64,000 nucleotides of DNA from Streptomyces albus subsp. albus. Lineage in GTDB: Bacteria; Actinomycetota; Actinomycetes; Streptomycetales; Streptomycetaceae. Shown here piece after piece: positions 1 through 8,047 of the stretch (positions are counted from its first letter, which is position 1; every line of letters begins with the position of its first letter). The notes below the pieces were generated by a model. That model saw only the letters and a list, made by a program, of their open reading frames with translations, had not been told where the DNA came from and did not search any database. The position numbers were made by a program, and so were the translations under genes. The stretch spans positions 372,001 to 436,000 of the forward strand of contig NZ_JOID01000001.1 in the NCBI RefSeq assembly GCF_000719865.1, written 5' to 3'.

Positions 1-1
1 A

Positions 2-43
2 TTCGAATACTGCGACATCAAGTCGGTCTGCGACATCAGCTGA
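2..43 (+). CDS. C-terminal tail of an unidentified gene cut by the window edge
   Basis: Only the last 13 codons are visible, reading FEYCDIKSVCDIS then TGA at 41-43. A strong hairpin begins 17 bases later, which fits a real gene end. The tail has two Cys spaced by six residues and two Ser. That pattern resembles the core of a small lanthipeptide-type precursor, but thirteen residues cannot prove it, and it could equally be the end of an ordinary small protein. The start lies outside the window. Confidence 0.35.
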   Translation, partial: FEYCDIKSVCDIS

Positions 44-59
44 CAGCGGCACCGCGAAG

Positions 60-100
60 GAGGCGTCCTGCCGGATCACCGTGATCCGGCAGGACGCCTC
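60..100. terminator. Perfect long hairpin, bidirectional terminator
   Basis: Bases 60-79 pair perfectly with 81-100 (20 bp, single-base nominal loop). It sits between the tail of the first gene (+) and the end of the SMI1/KNR4 gene (-), where a shared terminator is expected. There is no U tract, as is common in Streptomyces. Confidence 0.75.
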
Positions 101-110
101 GTATCCGGGG

Positions 111-695
111 TCAGCCCGTGACCCATTCCAGCATGCGCCCTTCATGGACCGACGGACGGCGCCGCGCGGCCGGCAGCCGCAGCGATCCCTCCACCGCGTC
201 GCACAGGTCGGTCAGCATCGGAGCCATGGACGGCCAGAGCAGCACGTATTCGGGGTCGCCGAACGACATCTCGCCGACTTCCCCGTAGTGGCCCGTACGA
301 TGGTCGACGAACAGCAGATCACCCGTGAGGTCCTGGGCGAACGGAACCCACTGGGTGTGCGCGATGCGCCCGACCACTTCCTCCTCATAACCTTCCTCGA
401 CCGCTTCGTTCGCCATCGAGGAGAGGTTCTGATGCCATTCCAGGATTCCCTCGGTATCCAGCAGGCTGTACCCGAGGAGAAAGGCGCCGGGCTCCGTGCT
501 GGATCTGCGGGGTGTGACACCGTCGTGTTCCGAGAGGAGCGCCTTCAGTTCACCGTGGAGCGGAAAGCCGATACCGCTCTCCAGACGGGATATATCGGCG
601 TCCGATGCTCCTGGGCGGAGCGCGGAATAATCGCCCGGGGCGTTCCGCCGGAGCCACTCCTCGAATCGGCGCCACAATTCCTGCATGGTGTTCAT
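111..695 (-). CDS. SMI1/KNR4 family protein
   Basis: A 194-residue protein starting MNTMQELWRR. The N-terminus carries the W-x-x-F-E-x-W helix of SMI1/KNR4 proteins. An acidic, aromatic central region follows, and then the family core around residues 115-140 (WVPFAQDLTGDLLFVD, then G-x-x-G-E-V). SUKH-superfamily proteins of this type often act as intracellular immunity proteins against polymorphic or contact-dependent toxins, but no toxin gene is adjacent. ATG at 695 is the first in-frame start after a purine-rich stretch; an ATG three codons in (686) is an alternative. It is divergent from the RibD-C gene. Family assignment is firm, role is inferred. Confidence 0.8.
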   Translation of the reverse strand: MNTMQELWRRFEEWLRRNAPGDYSALRPGASDADISRLESGIGFPLHGELKALLSEHDGVTPRRSSTEPGAFLLGYSLLDTEGILEWHQNLSSMANEAVEEGYEEEVVGRIAHTQWVPFAQDLTGDLLFVDHRTGHYGEVGEMSFGDPEYVLLWPSMAPMLTDLCDAVEGSLRLPAARRRPSVHEGRMLEWVTG

Positions 696-809
696 CCCGT
701 CTCTCGTGGTTCCCGCGCACAACAGCCGAGCCGTCAGTTCCTCGTGCCACGGTAGCCTCCGGCGCCCGGCAGCCGTACTGTCGAACCCCGTGACCGAGGA
801 GGACCTCCG

Positions 810-1373
810 ATGCGCAGCGTGACCTACTCGATGGGCGTCTCCCTGGACGGCTACATCGCCGGTCCGGACGGCGAGTTCGCATGGACGGAGCCCGACGAGG
901 AGGTCTTCCGTTTCTGGATCGACGACATCCGGGAGGTGGGTGTCCACCTGCTGGGGCGGCGGCTGTACGAGACGATGCTGTACTGGGAGACCGCCGACGA
1001 GGATCCGTCGCTCGACGACGCCTCGCGCGAGTGGACCGCGCTGTGGAAGCCGCTGCCGAAGGTGGTGTTCTCCACCACGCTGTCCGAGGTCCAAGGCCGG
1101 GCCCGCCTGGCGTCCGGCGGCCTGGCTGAGGAGATCGAGCGGTTGCGGGCCGAGCCGGGCGAGGGCGACATCGCGATCGGCGGCGCGACGCTCGCCGCCG
1201 AGGCCGCCGCGCTGGGCCTGATCGACGAGTACCGGACCATGGTCCACCCGGTGCTGGTCGGGGGCGGCACCCCGTTCTTTCCGCGGCACGAGCGCCGGGT
1301 GGATCTCGACCTCGTCGAGACCCGCACCTTCGGCTCGAAGGCCGTCTACCTCCGCTACCGCGTGGCGCGTTAG
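810..1373 (+). CDS. Dihydrofolate reductase family protein (RibD C-terminal domain)
   Basis: 187 residues. It opens with the typical MRSVTYSMGVSLDGYIAGPD segment of stand-alone RibD-C/DHFR-like proteins. It continues with the LLGRRLYETM motif (about residues 48-57), the glycine-rich GDIAIGGATLAAEAAALGL nucleotide-binding turn (about 125-145) and IDEYRTMVHPVLVGGGTPFF near the end. The family has a Rossmann-like NADPH-binding fold. Members include pyrimidine reductases, but most stand-alone copies have no known substrate. GGAGGACC just upstream (797-804) serves the ATG at 810. It is monocistronic and convergent with the anti-sigma-type gene. Confidence 0.88.
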   Translation: MRSVTYSMGVSLDGYIAGPDGEFAWTEPDEEVFRFWIDDIREVGVHLLGRRLYETMLYWETADEDPSLDDASREWTALWKPLPKVVFSTTLSEVQGRARLASGGLAEEIERLRAEPGEGDIAIGGATLAAEAAALGLIDEYRTMVHPVLVGGGTPFFPRHERRVDLDLVETRTFGSKAVYLRYRVAR

Positions 1374-1379
1374 CCCGTT

Positions 1380-1437
1380 CGTCCGCCGGGCCCCGGCCTC
1401 GCCGGTCCGGGCGGTGAGGGGGCGCACCGGGCGGACG
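1380..1437. terminator. Possible terminator between convergent genes
   Basis: GTCCGCC at 1381-1387 pairs with GGCGGAC at 1430-1436, and the GC-rich interior can fold further. It lies exactly between two convergent stop codons (1373 and 1439). The loop is long, so this is a moderate call. Confidence 0.4.
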
Positions 1438-1438
1438 G

Positions 1439-1888
1439 TCACAAGGGTGCCGGTGCCATGAGCACCGCGCGGACGGTCTTGCCGCTGGGCGGGCGGGGGA
1501 CGGTCTCCCAGTGGTCGGCGAGGGCGGCGACGAGCGCCAGGCCGCGCCCGCCGGTGCTGAGCGCGTCCGGTTCGGTTGCCGTCGGCGGGAGTTGGGGGCG
1601 GAGCTCCCCGCGGGCGTCGGAGACCTCGACCCGGAGGCGGCCGGCCGGCGGGTCGAGGACGAGCGTCAGCCGGAAGCAGCGGCCGGGCAGACGGCCGTGC
1701 AGGACGGCGTTGTTGGCCAGTTCCGCGACGACGATCTCGGCACGCTCCGTGAGCTCCTGCGGAGCGCCCCAGGAGCGCAGCTCGGTCACGGCGAGGAGCC
1801 GGGCGAGCCGGGCTCCTCGCCGCGTGGACGACAGGAGTTGCGTAGACGTACTGGTGAGCGAGGCGGTGTGCGGTAGCGCGTGGTTCAT
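1439..1888 (-). CDS. ATP-binding anti-sigma-factor-like protein (HATPase_c)
   Basis: 149 residues, the usual size of the single-domain GHKL ATPases abundant in Streptomyces. The N box is visible as VVAELANNAVLHG (about residues 53-65). The DxGxG region is degenerate (VSDARGE, about 89-95), and the G2 box reads STGGRGLALVAAL (about 111-123). Relatives are RsbW/SpoIIAB-type serine kinases that hold sigma factors or phosphorylate STAS anti-anti-sigma factors. No STAS or sigma gene is adjacent, so the partner is unknown. ATG at 1888 was chosen because upstream codons look non-coding; the longer open frame to 2284 has low-complexity content. Confidence 0.82.
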   Translation of the reverse strand: MNHALPHTASLTSTSTQLLSSTRRGARLARLLAVTELRSWGAPQELTERAEIVVAELANNAVLHGRLPGRCFRLTLVLDPPAGRLRVEVSDARGELRPQLPPTATEPDALSTGGRGLALVAALADHWETVPRPPSGKTVRAVLMAPAPL

Positions 1889-2311
1889 GACGCCAGAGTG
1901 GATGCCGGATCCGCGCGAAGGCGAGCCAAGATCCTCGTACACCGCCGCGCGCGTACGGTCACCCGGGGTGAACAGTGCGTGAGGCGGGCCGTGACGCCGC
2001 GTCGCGAGCGCGAGGGGGCCGACGGCGATGGGGCGGTGACGTTCCGGCCCCGCCCAGCCCTTGAACGGCAGCGGCACAGGCAGCGGCAGCCGCAACCGCA
2101 GCGGCACACTGTGGTGGTTCCGGCGGACCCGGCGGACCGGCCCAGCCGCGCGCCCAGGGCGGGCCGTCACGCTGTTCCCCCCGTGGCGACGGCCCGCCCT
2201 CCCCCGTTGCCCGCCCGGCGGGTGGCTTGCCGGGCGAGGTGGGACAGACCTTAGGAAGCGCCGCGGGCGGCGGGCAATGCGCACGGTGCGCAGTCGCGGG
2301 GCGGCGGCTGT
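1889..2311. other. Intergenic region with low-complexity repeats
   Basis: No convincing gene. Around 2066-2112 the sequence is a degenerate run of CAGCGGCA/CAGCCGCA hexamer-like units, which opens long spurious frames on both strands. The right end abuts the PucR-like gene and the left end is the leader of the anti-sigma-type gene. Confidence 0.5.
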
Positions 2312-3841
2312 TCACGGTGCACGGTCGGCGATGCGGAACGCATGGACCAGGTCGTGGGTGCCGGGGCCCGGGATCAGCAGGGTGCGTTGCAGGAGTTGTT
2401 CGGCGGTGCGCAGATGGGCGCGGACGGTGGCGCGGCTGATGCCGAGGTGCCGGGCCGTCCGCTGGGCGTCGGTGCCGGCCTCGATCCAGGCTCGCAGGGT
2501 CCGGTGCACGGCGTGGTCCGCGCCGGACCGCAGGGGCTGGAGGAAGGCGCGGGCCCAGGTGACGGCCGCTTCGGTGGACAGCAGAGCGTCCAGCGAAGGC
2601 GTCGGCGGACGCTCGTCCACGCCGTTGCCTTCGGGCGGCGGGAGATCGCTGATCGCCAGGGCCAGGGCGAGTTCGGCGCGGCTGCGGGGGTCCCGCAGGT
2701 CGAGGCCGAGGGCGTCCTGGACGCGTCGCAGATGGGCGGTGACGGTGTTGCGGCTGACGTCGAGCAGCCGCGCCACACCGGAGCGGGGGAAGTGCAGGGC
2801 GAGGCTGGTGATGTCGAGGGTGAGCCGGGGGGCCGCCCTGATCGGGCCCAGGAGGGCGCGGGCCCAGGCGAGGGCTTCCCGACGAGGGAGCAGCCCGGCC
2901 AACGGCGGCCGGCCGTGGTAGTCGGCGACCCGTTCGGGCGTGTGGCAGGCGACGGCCAGGGCGTGGCGGGCCTGATCGTAGGCCTGCGCGGTGGCCGGCA
3001 GGGGCACGGAGGCGCTGATGCCCAGCGCGTAGTCCGGGTTGTCCCGCACCAGCGCCCGCAGGGACGCGGCCAGGCCGTCGTCCGCTCGGTGGGCCTCGTC
3101 GTCCGCTTGGCCGGCGCCGTCGTCCGGGGGCAGGAGGCAGACGAGGTGGTCGTCGTAGACGGGGCAGCGCACCATCAGGCCCCGGCCGTGATAGCCGGAC
3201 TCGTCCTCGTAGGCGTCGATGAGCCTGCCGCGGTGCGACGGCGGGCAGCGCAGCAGGTGGACGCGGAGACGTCCGGCGTCCAGCAGCGGCGGCACGGCGC
3301 CGGCCGTCATCCGCCGGGCCAGCGTCGGTTCTCCGGTCATCAGGGCCGCGAGAATCGCCAAGCGAAGCCGTGCCGCCGCCCGCTGATGGCGGAGGGCGAG
3401 GTCGTCGGCCCGCCGGGCGCGCCGCACCACCTCGACCAGGGCGCCGACATGGGACGTCAGCGCCAGCGCCTCCCGCGTGAGCGGCCGCGGGCCGGCCACG
3501 ACCAGCACCGGACGCGGCACGCGCCGCCCCAACGCTTCGCACCGCACGTGGTACGGGCCCGTCTGCGAGGCCGTGGCCGCCAGTTGCCCGTCGGCCAACC
3601 GCGCCGGCACCGGCTGGAGACCGCCGACGACGTCCGCCGGAAACCGGGCCGTGGAGACCTCCACCGTGCCCGAGCGGTCCACCAGGGCGATCTCCGCGCC
3701 GAGTTGCCGCCCCAGCCAGTCGATCAGCGTCTGCGGATCGGGGCCGGTTCCGGAACCGGGATCGGGATCAGCGTCCTGGCGGGCACGAGAACTCAGCTGA
3801 CGCAGCAGCTCATCGAGTACCTGAGGTGTCGACACGGCCAT
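2312..3841 (-). CDS. PucR/CdaR-type helix-turn-helix transcriptional regulator
   Basis: 509 residues from the ATG at 3841 (MAVSTPQVLDELLRQL). The N-terminal half is a sensor-like region with a GAF-type feel (LGAEIALVDRSGTVEVS, about 45-60). A CdaR-like middle follows. Two PucR-type C-terminal helix-turn-helix units are present: LLDVSRNTVTAHLRRVQDAL (about 330-350) and LGISRATVRAHLRTAEQLL (about 465-485). Two such units in one chain are typical of a Streptomyces subfamily. PucR-type proteins sense metabolites and control catabolic genes; the target here is unknown. An upstream in-frame start at 3961 would add 40 Arg-rich residues and looks wrong. Confidence 0.75.
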   Translation of the reverse strand: MAVSTPQVLDELLRQLSSRARQDADPDPGSGTGPDPQTLIDWLGRQLGAEIALVDRSGTVEVSTARFPADVVGGLQPVPARLADGQLAATASQTGPYHVRCEALGRRVPRPVLVVAGPRPLTREALALTSHVGALVEVVRRARRADDLALRHQRAAARLRLAILAALMTGEPTLARRMTAGAVPPLLDAGRLRVHLLRCPPSHRGRLIDAYEDESGYHGRGLMVRCPVYDDHLVCLLPPDDGAGQADDEAHRADDGLAASLRALVRDNPDYALGISASVPLPATAQAYDQARHALAVACHTPERVADYHGRPPLAGLLPRREALAWARALLGPIRAAPRLTLDITSLALHFPRSGVARLLDVSRNTVTAHLRRVQDALGLDLRDPRSRAELALALAISDLPPPEGNGVDERPPTPSLDALLSTEAAVTWARAFLQPLRSGADHAVHRTLRAWIEAGTDAQRTARHLGISRATVRAHLRTAEQLLQRTLLIPGPGTHDLVHAFRIADRAP

Positions 3842-4415
3842 CCTCCGCCGGCTCGTCGGCCGCTTTCTCCGGGTCGGCCGTCGCGCACTCCCCGGAGCCC
3901 GGAAGCATCGGCGGATCTCCGCACGGTGCTCCATGAGTTCCCGGCCGACCTGCCTGCTCATACGGCGTCCGATCCTACGGTGAGACCTTCCCCGTCAGTG
4001 ACGGCGAGGCCTCACCGCGGGTGAGCCGGGCCGCCGTGCTCACGGGCGGCGACGAGCGCCGGGTTGGGCAGCATCACGCAGACGGCCAACGCTCTCAACG
4101 CGCAGGCAGGCAGCCAAGTCCCGGATACCTGAGGGGCATTTGCTCCGCAGCGTTGCCCCGCCTCACATGAGTCGAAGCGCTTCCGTTTGCAACGCCTTGG
4201 TGCACCGTGTCTCTACAACCTCCGCCCCCGGGCAGCTGTTGCCAACCCCCAGGAGCGCCAGCAGGATTGCCCCTGATCCGCACGTGAAATGAGAAGCCCC
4301 ATCCCGGGCTTCGACGGGGGCATTTCGCGAAACCAGGTGGACGCTGCGGATGTCCTCTCGGTACGTGCCCCCTGTCTTCCGGGAAGTGGCACGGCACGGA
4401 GGAAAGGGCATCGGC
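3842..4415. other. Intergenic region upstream of the secreted amidase
   Basis: 574 bases holding the divergent leaders of the PucR-like gene and the amidase. A hairpin GAAGCCC/GGGCTTC lies at 4293-4299 and 4306-4312, followed by a G/C-rich arm that can re-pair with it. I looked for a c-di-AMP (ydaO) riboswitch, which often precedes cell-wall hydrolases in actinobacteria, and could not recognise its core. Confidence 0.4.
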
Positions 4416-5717
4416 ATGAGAATCGGCAAGAGAAGTCCGCTGATCACACTTGGCTTAGCTGCGGCATTGATGATCCCCGCCGCCCCGGCCGGGGCACTGC
4501 CCGGGCCCAGTGGTCCGGCCGGAGAGATCGGAGTCGAGATCGGGTTCGGCAGGGGCGGGAAGTTCCTGGACCTCTCCGTGACCCTGGGCGGGCACAAGCG
4601 CGTGGTCCTGGAACTGGTCAAGGAGTATCTCGCCGCCCGCGACCAAGGCTGGAGGGAACCCGGGGGCCCCGGCACCGCCATGGCCGCGATCGAAGCGGAG
4701 GGAGCGGAGATCGGGAACCAGGCGAGAACCTTCGCCACGGGCCCTTCCAAGGTGGCCGCCGAAGCGTCGGCCGCGGAGGAGGGCGACCTGCACGCCACCG
4801 GCGTGGACACCGGCTTCTTCGACGACGCGAAGGTGAAGTTCAAGGGCAGGACCGCCACCGTCACCATCACTTCCGGCACGTTGCTGACCTGGAACGACAC
4901 AGCACTGGGAGATTCCAGCCTCAGCGACACCTACATCGTGACGCTGGAACGCGAAGGCCGGACCTGGACGATCACCGACGCGTCCTACGCGCCGATCCCG
5001 AGCACGGCGGCTCCGAAACCGGAAACCCCCTCCTCCACCACGAGCACCACCGAGGCCAAGGCGGCGCCGGACGGCGTGAGCACTCTGGCGGAGCACACCT
5101 ACGACCGCGACGCCGCGGTCGCGTACGCGCTGCGATGGTCCACGGTCTACAAGAGCCGGAACGGCATCGTGGTCCACGAGGCGCGCAACACGGCCGAGTA
5201 CGACGACCTGGGCACCACGAACTGCGCGAACTTCGTCTCCCAGGCCCTGTTCGCGGGCGGCTGGCCCAAGAGGGGCGGCTGGAACCCGAGAGATCCCAGC
5301 AACTGGACCAACGACCTCCTTCAGAACAGCCCCACGAGGACCTGGGTCAACGCCAACTGGCTCTTCGACTTCGCCATCGAGTACCGCGGCTACGAACGGA
5401 ACTTCTGGCCGCCGTCGGATCCCACCGCGGAGCCCGGAGACCCGGACTTCGCCGTCTGGGAACTGCAGCCGGGTGACCTGCTCTTCGCGGACTGGGACAC
5501 CGCCGTACCCGATGGTGTGCAGGACCACGTGATGATCATCACGGGGACGTACACCAGTCAGGGCTTCACGGAACCCACCTACTCCCAGAATTCCCCGAAC
5601 CGGCACAACCTGCCGCTCAGCATCGGCATGAAGATGGCGTACAACGGCCAGTACCTCGACCACGGCTACCAGCCGGTGTACACCCCGGTTCCGCTCCACG
5701 ACACCTTCGACTACTGA
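4416..5717 (+). CDS. Secreted amidase-domain protein (Amidase_6 / NlpC-like Cys hydrolase)
   Basis: 433 residues with a clear Sec signal peptide (MRIGKRSPLITLGLAAALMI, cleavage likely after PAGA near residue 30). The middle is an immunoglobulin-like or NTF2-like linker region. The C-terminal ~180 residues are an Amidase_6 domain: YDRDAAVAYALRWSTVYKSR, then TNCANFVSQALFAGGW with the catalytic Cys, and later QDHVMIITG supplying the His. These domains are thought to cleave peptide or amide bonds in the cell wall. GGAGGAAAGG at 4398-4407 fixes the ATG at 4416 rather than the longer frame from 4350. Confidence 0.85.
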   Translation: MRIGKRSPLITLGLAAALMIPAAPAGALPGPSGPAGEIGVEIGFGRGGKFLDLSVTLGGHKRVVLELVKEYLAARDQGWREPGGPGTAMAAIEAEGAEIGNQARTFATGPSKVAAEASAAEEGDLHATGVDTGFFDDAKVKFKGRTATVTITSGTLLTWNDTALGDSSLSDTYIVTLEREGRTWTITDASYAPIPSTAAPKPETPSSTTSTTEAKAAPDGVSTLAEHTYDRDAAVAYALRWSTVYKSRNGIVVHEARNTAEYDDLGTTNCANFVSQALFAGGWPKRGGWNPRDPSNWTNDLLQNSPTRTWVNANWLFDFAIEYRGYERNFWPPSDPTAEPGDPDFAVWELQPGDLLFADWDTAVPDGVQDHVMIITGTYTSQGFTEPTYSQNSPNRHNLPLSIGMKMAYNGQYLDHGYQPVYTPVPLHDTFDY

Positions 5718-5730
5718 CCCTCACCAGGGC

Positions 5731-5748
5731 AGGGTGGAGGGCCACCCT
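5731..5748 (+). terminator. Short hairpin after the amidase gene
   Basis: AGGGTGG at 5731-5737 pairs with CCACCCT at 5742-5748 around a 4-base loop, 14 bases after the amidase stop codon. Confidence 0.5.
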
Positions 5749-5775
5749 CTCGCCCCATCGCACCGAACGACTGCC

Positions 5776-5850
5776 CCCTCCGGCGAACGCTGCGGGTCCT
5801 CGGACAGCAGGCCCAGATCGGCGATGACGTGCTGCCGCAGAGGGCTGACC
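5776..5850. repeat. Relic matching the 3' flank of the gene at 25727-26779
   Basis: The CTCCGG-GAACG-CGCGGGTC...CAGCAGG stretch here closely resembles bases about 25695-25750, which are the stop-codon region and downstream flank of the unknown gene at 25.7 kb. No reading frame survives. It looks like a leftover end of a paralogous copy. Confidence 0.4.
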
Positions 5851-5899
5851 ACGCTTCTCACCTCCGACCGGCCGGCTCGGACCGCTGAACAGCGCATGC

Positions 5900-5941
5900 C
5901 ACCGGGCCCCGGGGCTGCCATGACAGCTCCGGGGCCCGGTG
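5900..5941. terminator. Strong hairpin downstream of the secreted-protein pair
   Basis: CACCGGGCCCCGG at 5900-5912 pairs perfectly with CCGGGGCCCGGTG at 5929-5941, with a 16-base loop. It lies 30 bases beyond the stop of the minus-strand gene at 5972 and may also stop leftover transcription from the amidase gene. Confidence 0.7.
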
Positions 5942-5971
5942 CTTCGCGGGGCACGGTCGGCGGACGGCGCG

Positions 5972-6427
5972 TCAGCCGCTCGTCGTCCAGTTGTGCCACC
6001 GGCCGTTGTAGTGGCAGTTCTGCCAGTAGGAGTAGTCGGCCGTGCGCACGTAGACGACGATGCAACGGCGGGAGGTGCCGGTGCCGTTGTGCCCCAGCAT
6101 GTCGTCGGCTCGGCCGTTGCCCGGCATCTCCTTCCAGCCGCCGGCGTTCTTCCACGTGTGCCAGATCGTGCGGTTCGGAGCGATGACGAAGACCTCGTCG
6201 GTCCGGCCGTCCTCGTTCCAGTCGACGTAGCCGGCCTTCAGGTCCGTGCCGCACATGTAGTAGCCCCGGTGGCCCCAGGCCGTGACCGGGCACCGGGCCG
6301 CGGCCGCCGCGGGCGCGGCGTTGGCGCCGGTGGCGGCCGGCGGTGCCGACGCGGCCGGCGGCGCCGTGACCGCCAGGGCCGCCAGGGCCGCGGACGCGGC
6401 GAGAAACGTCTTGGTGATGACCGTCAT
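5972..6427 (-). CDS. Small secreted protein of unknown function
   Basis: 151 residues with a Sec signal peptide (MTVITKTFLAASAALAALAV, AxA near residue 27) and an Ala/Pro-rich spacer to about residue 45. The mature part holds four Cys (about residues 46, 59, 122, 138), many Trp and Tyr, and an acidic DWNEDGRTDEVFVI segment. That segment resembles an FG-GAP/VCBS or EF-like DxDxDG calcium loop. The arrangement suggests a small disulfide-stabilised extracellular domain. It lies 20 bases downstream of the next secreted gene, so the two are probably one operon. I do not recognise the family. Confidence 0.7.
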   Translation of the reverse strand: MTVITKTFLAASAALAALAVTAPPAASAPPAATGANAAPAAAAARCPVTAWGHRGYYMCGTDLKAGYVDWNEDGRTDEVFVIAPNRTIWHTWKNAGGWKEMPGNGRADDMLGHNGTGTSRRCIVVYVRTADYSYWQNCHYNGRWHNWTTSG

Positions 6428-6447
6428 GAGTTCTCCCCCGTCCCCGC

Positions 6448-6795
6448 TCAGCACACCACGACGCGGTCGTACCGGCCGCCGACGGTCTGGAAGACCCAGC
6501 CCGACCGGTTCGGCATGGACTTGCAGCCGCTGTCCGACCAGTTCTTGACGACCACCTTGACGCGCATGGTCTTGCCGCAGAAGTTGCGCAGGTACACCCG
6601 GACTCCGCCACCGGGCTTGTTCGTGACGCTGGTGCGCTCGATGCACGCGGGCGCGGTCCCGGCGGCGGTGACCGGCCCGGCACTGCCGCCCCGGCCGGCG
6701 TCGGCCCGGTCCGCGGCCGTGGCGCCGCCGGTGAGGCCGGCGGTGAGCGCGGCCGCCGCGGCCGCCGTGGCGACTACTGATGTGATCCTGTTCAT
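6448..6795 (-). CDS. Small secreted Cys-containing protein of unknown function
   Basis: 115 residues: a signal peptide (MNRITSVVATAAAAAALTAG, AxA near residue 27) and a mature domain of about 85 residues. Four Cys (51, 73, 91 and the final residue 115) could give two disulfides, one pinning the very C-terminus. The domain is basic and beta-rich (GGGVRVYLRNFCGKTMRVKV, then GWVFQTVGGRYDRVVVC). AAGGGGG shortly upstream supports the ATG at 6795. It is first in the two-gene secreted operon and divergent from the membrane regulators. Inhibitor-like or surface-binding roles are possible but unproven. Confidence 0.7.
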   Translation of the reverse strand: MNRITSVVATAAAAAALTAGLTGGATAADRADAGRGGSAGPVTAAGTAPACIERTSVTNKPGGGVRVYLRNFCGKTMRVKVVVKNWSDSGCKSMPNRSGWVFQTVGGRYDRVVVC

Positions 6796-7129
6796 GGTTC
6801 CCCCTTGTCGGTGGTGGCCGGGGAACGGTGCGGGGCGTGGTGACCGGCACCGTTCCGTCCGGCCTGGCCCCACCGAGACTGCAGGCCAATCCGAAACGGG
6901 GCCAGGGGTATCGGGCCGACCGGGACAACGTGGGACGTCCCACGTGCTGACCTGCGAAGACGTACGCCGGAACGCCGGACCACCGGGACGCCGGGCCGCT
7001 GCGGGACCTGGCCGAAGAGGCATGGGCGCAGGGTGAACCGGGGCCAGGAGCCTGCGCCGGGGACGACGGCGGTCCGAACATGGAGGAGGTGAAGGCCCTC
7101 GGGCCCTGACGACGCTTACGGAGCGAGCC
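6796..7129. other. Divergent promoter region of secreted pair and membrane regulators
   Basis: 334 bases between two divergent operons. The striking feature is the palindrome at 6928-6945, annotated separately. No gene is evident. Confidence 0.5.
6928..6945. promoter_or_regulatory. 18-bp perfect palindrome, candidate operator
   Basis: ACGTGGGACGTCCCACGT reads identically on both strands with no mismatch. It sits about 130 bases upstream of the secreted pair and 185 bases upstream of the XRE regulators. It is a natural dimer-binding site for one of the two XRE proteins or another regulator; which one is inference. Confidence 0.55.
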
Positions 7130-8047
7130 ATGCCGCGCTGGAAGGAACTGCCGGATTCGCTGGACCAGAGGGTCCGGCAACTGGTCGTACAGCTCAGAAG
7201 ATTGAAGGACCGCAGCGGGCTGAGCCTCGCCTCGCTCGCCGCCAAGACGGAGTACAGCCGGTCGTCGTGGGAGCGCTGCCTGAACGGAAAGGCGCTGCCC
7301 CCACGACACGCGGTGGAGGAGCTGGCACGGATCACGGGGACGGAGCCGACCCGGCTGCTGGTCCTGCACGAGGTGGCCGAGAAGGCGTGGCAGGAGCGGT
7401 CCGCGCCCTCGCAGCCGGCCGGCGCGGAGGATGGGGAGGACGGGGAGCGGCGTGGCCCGGCCGCGACGACGGCATCGGCGGCATCGGCGGCATCGGCGCA
7501 GCCTCCCCGCGAGGAGCCCGCCGCAGACTGCGACGGACGCCGGCCGGGGATCTCCAGGCGCGCCGCCGCCGTCGCCGTCGCGGCCGCCGCGCTCGCGGGG
7601 CTGTGCGCGGGACTGCTGCTGGGCACCCCGCTGAGCGGTGACAGTGACAGTGACGCCGGCGGCGGCGAGAAGGCGGGCACGGCGCTCGGCACACCGGCCG
7701 CGCAGCCGAGTTCCCCCGCCACGGCCACGTCCGCCGGTAACGGGCGGGGACGGTACGTCTTCAAGCCGGGTACGTCCTACCCCTGCGAGGTCCGCAGGTC
7801 CGGCGGCCCGGACGGCGGTGGCCTGTCCGCGGGATACAGCACGACGCGCACCGCCGTCCTCGCCGGGCCGGGCTGGGACGTCGTGGAAGCCCAATGCCTG
7901 CTCCAGCACCGCAAGTTGGACCCGGGCATCGTCGACGGGGTCTACGGACAGCAGACGATCGCGGCCGTGATGCGGCTGCAGAAGAAGGCGGGACTCCCGG
8001 CGGACGGCGTCGTGGGCCCGCACACCTGGCGGGTGCTGCGCGGATGA
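7130..8047 (+). CDS. Membrane-anchored XRE regulator with peptidoglycan-binding domain
   Basis: 305 residues in three parts. Residues 15-85 are an XRE-type helix-turn-helix (LSLASLAAKTEYSRSSWERC then a LNGK turn). An Ala/Pro/Glu linker leads to one transmembrane helix at about 143-165 (RRAAAVAVAAAALAGLCAGL). The extracellular C-terminus (248-303) is a PG_binding_1 domain with the VDGVYGQQTIAAVMRLQKKA and DGVVGPHTW signatures. The topology suggests that a wall-facing sensor controls a cytoplasmic DNA-binding head. ATG 7130 is preceded by GGAGCGAG. Its stop overlaps the next start by four bases (ATGA), so the two are translationally coupled. Confidence 0.85.
   Translation: MPRWKELPDSLDQRVRQLVVQLRRLKDRSGLSLASLAAKTEYSRSSWERCLNGKALPPRHAVEELARITGTEPTRLLVLHEVAEKAWQERSAPSQPAGAEDGEDGERRGPAATTASAASAASAQPPREEPAADCDGRRPGISRRAAAVAVAAAALAGLCAGLLLGTPLSGDSDSDAGGGEKAGTALGTPAAQPSSPATATSAGNGRGRYVFKPGTSYPCEVRRSGGPDGGGLSAGYSTTRTAVLAGPGWDVVEAQCLLQHRKLDPGIVDGVYGQQTIAAVMRLQKKAGLPADGVVGPHTWRVLRG

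Noticed and set aside
3842..4415. Possible c-di-AMP riboswitch in front of the amidase
   Set aside because: Cell-wall hydrolases in actinobacteria often carry one, but the conserved ydaO core was not found; only a simple hairpin is visible.
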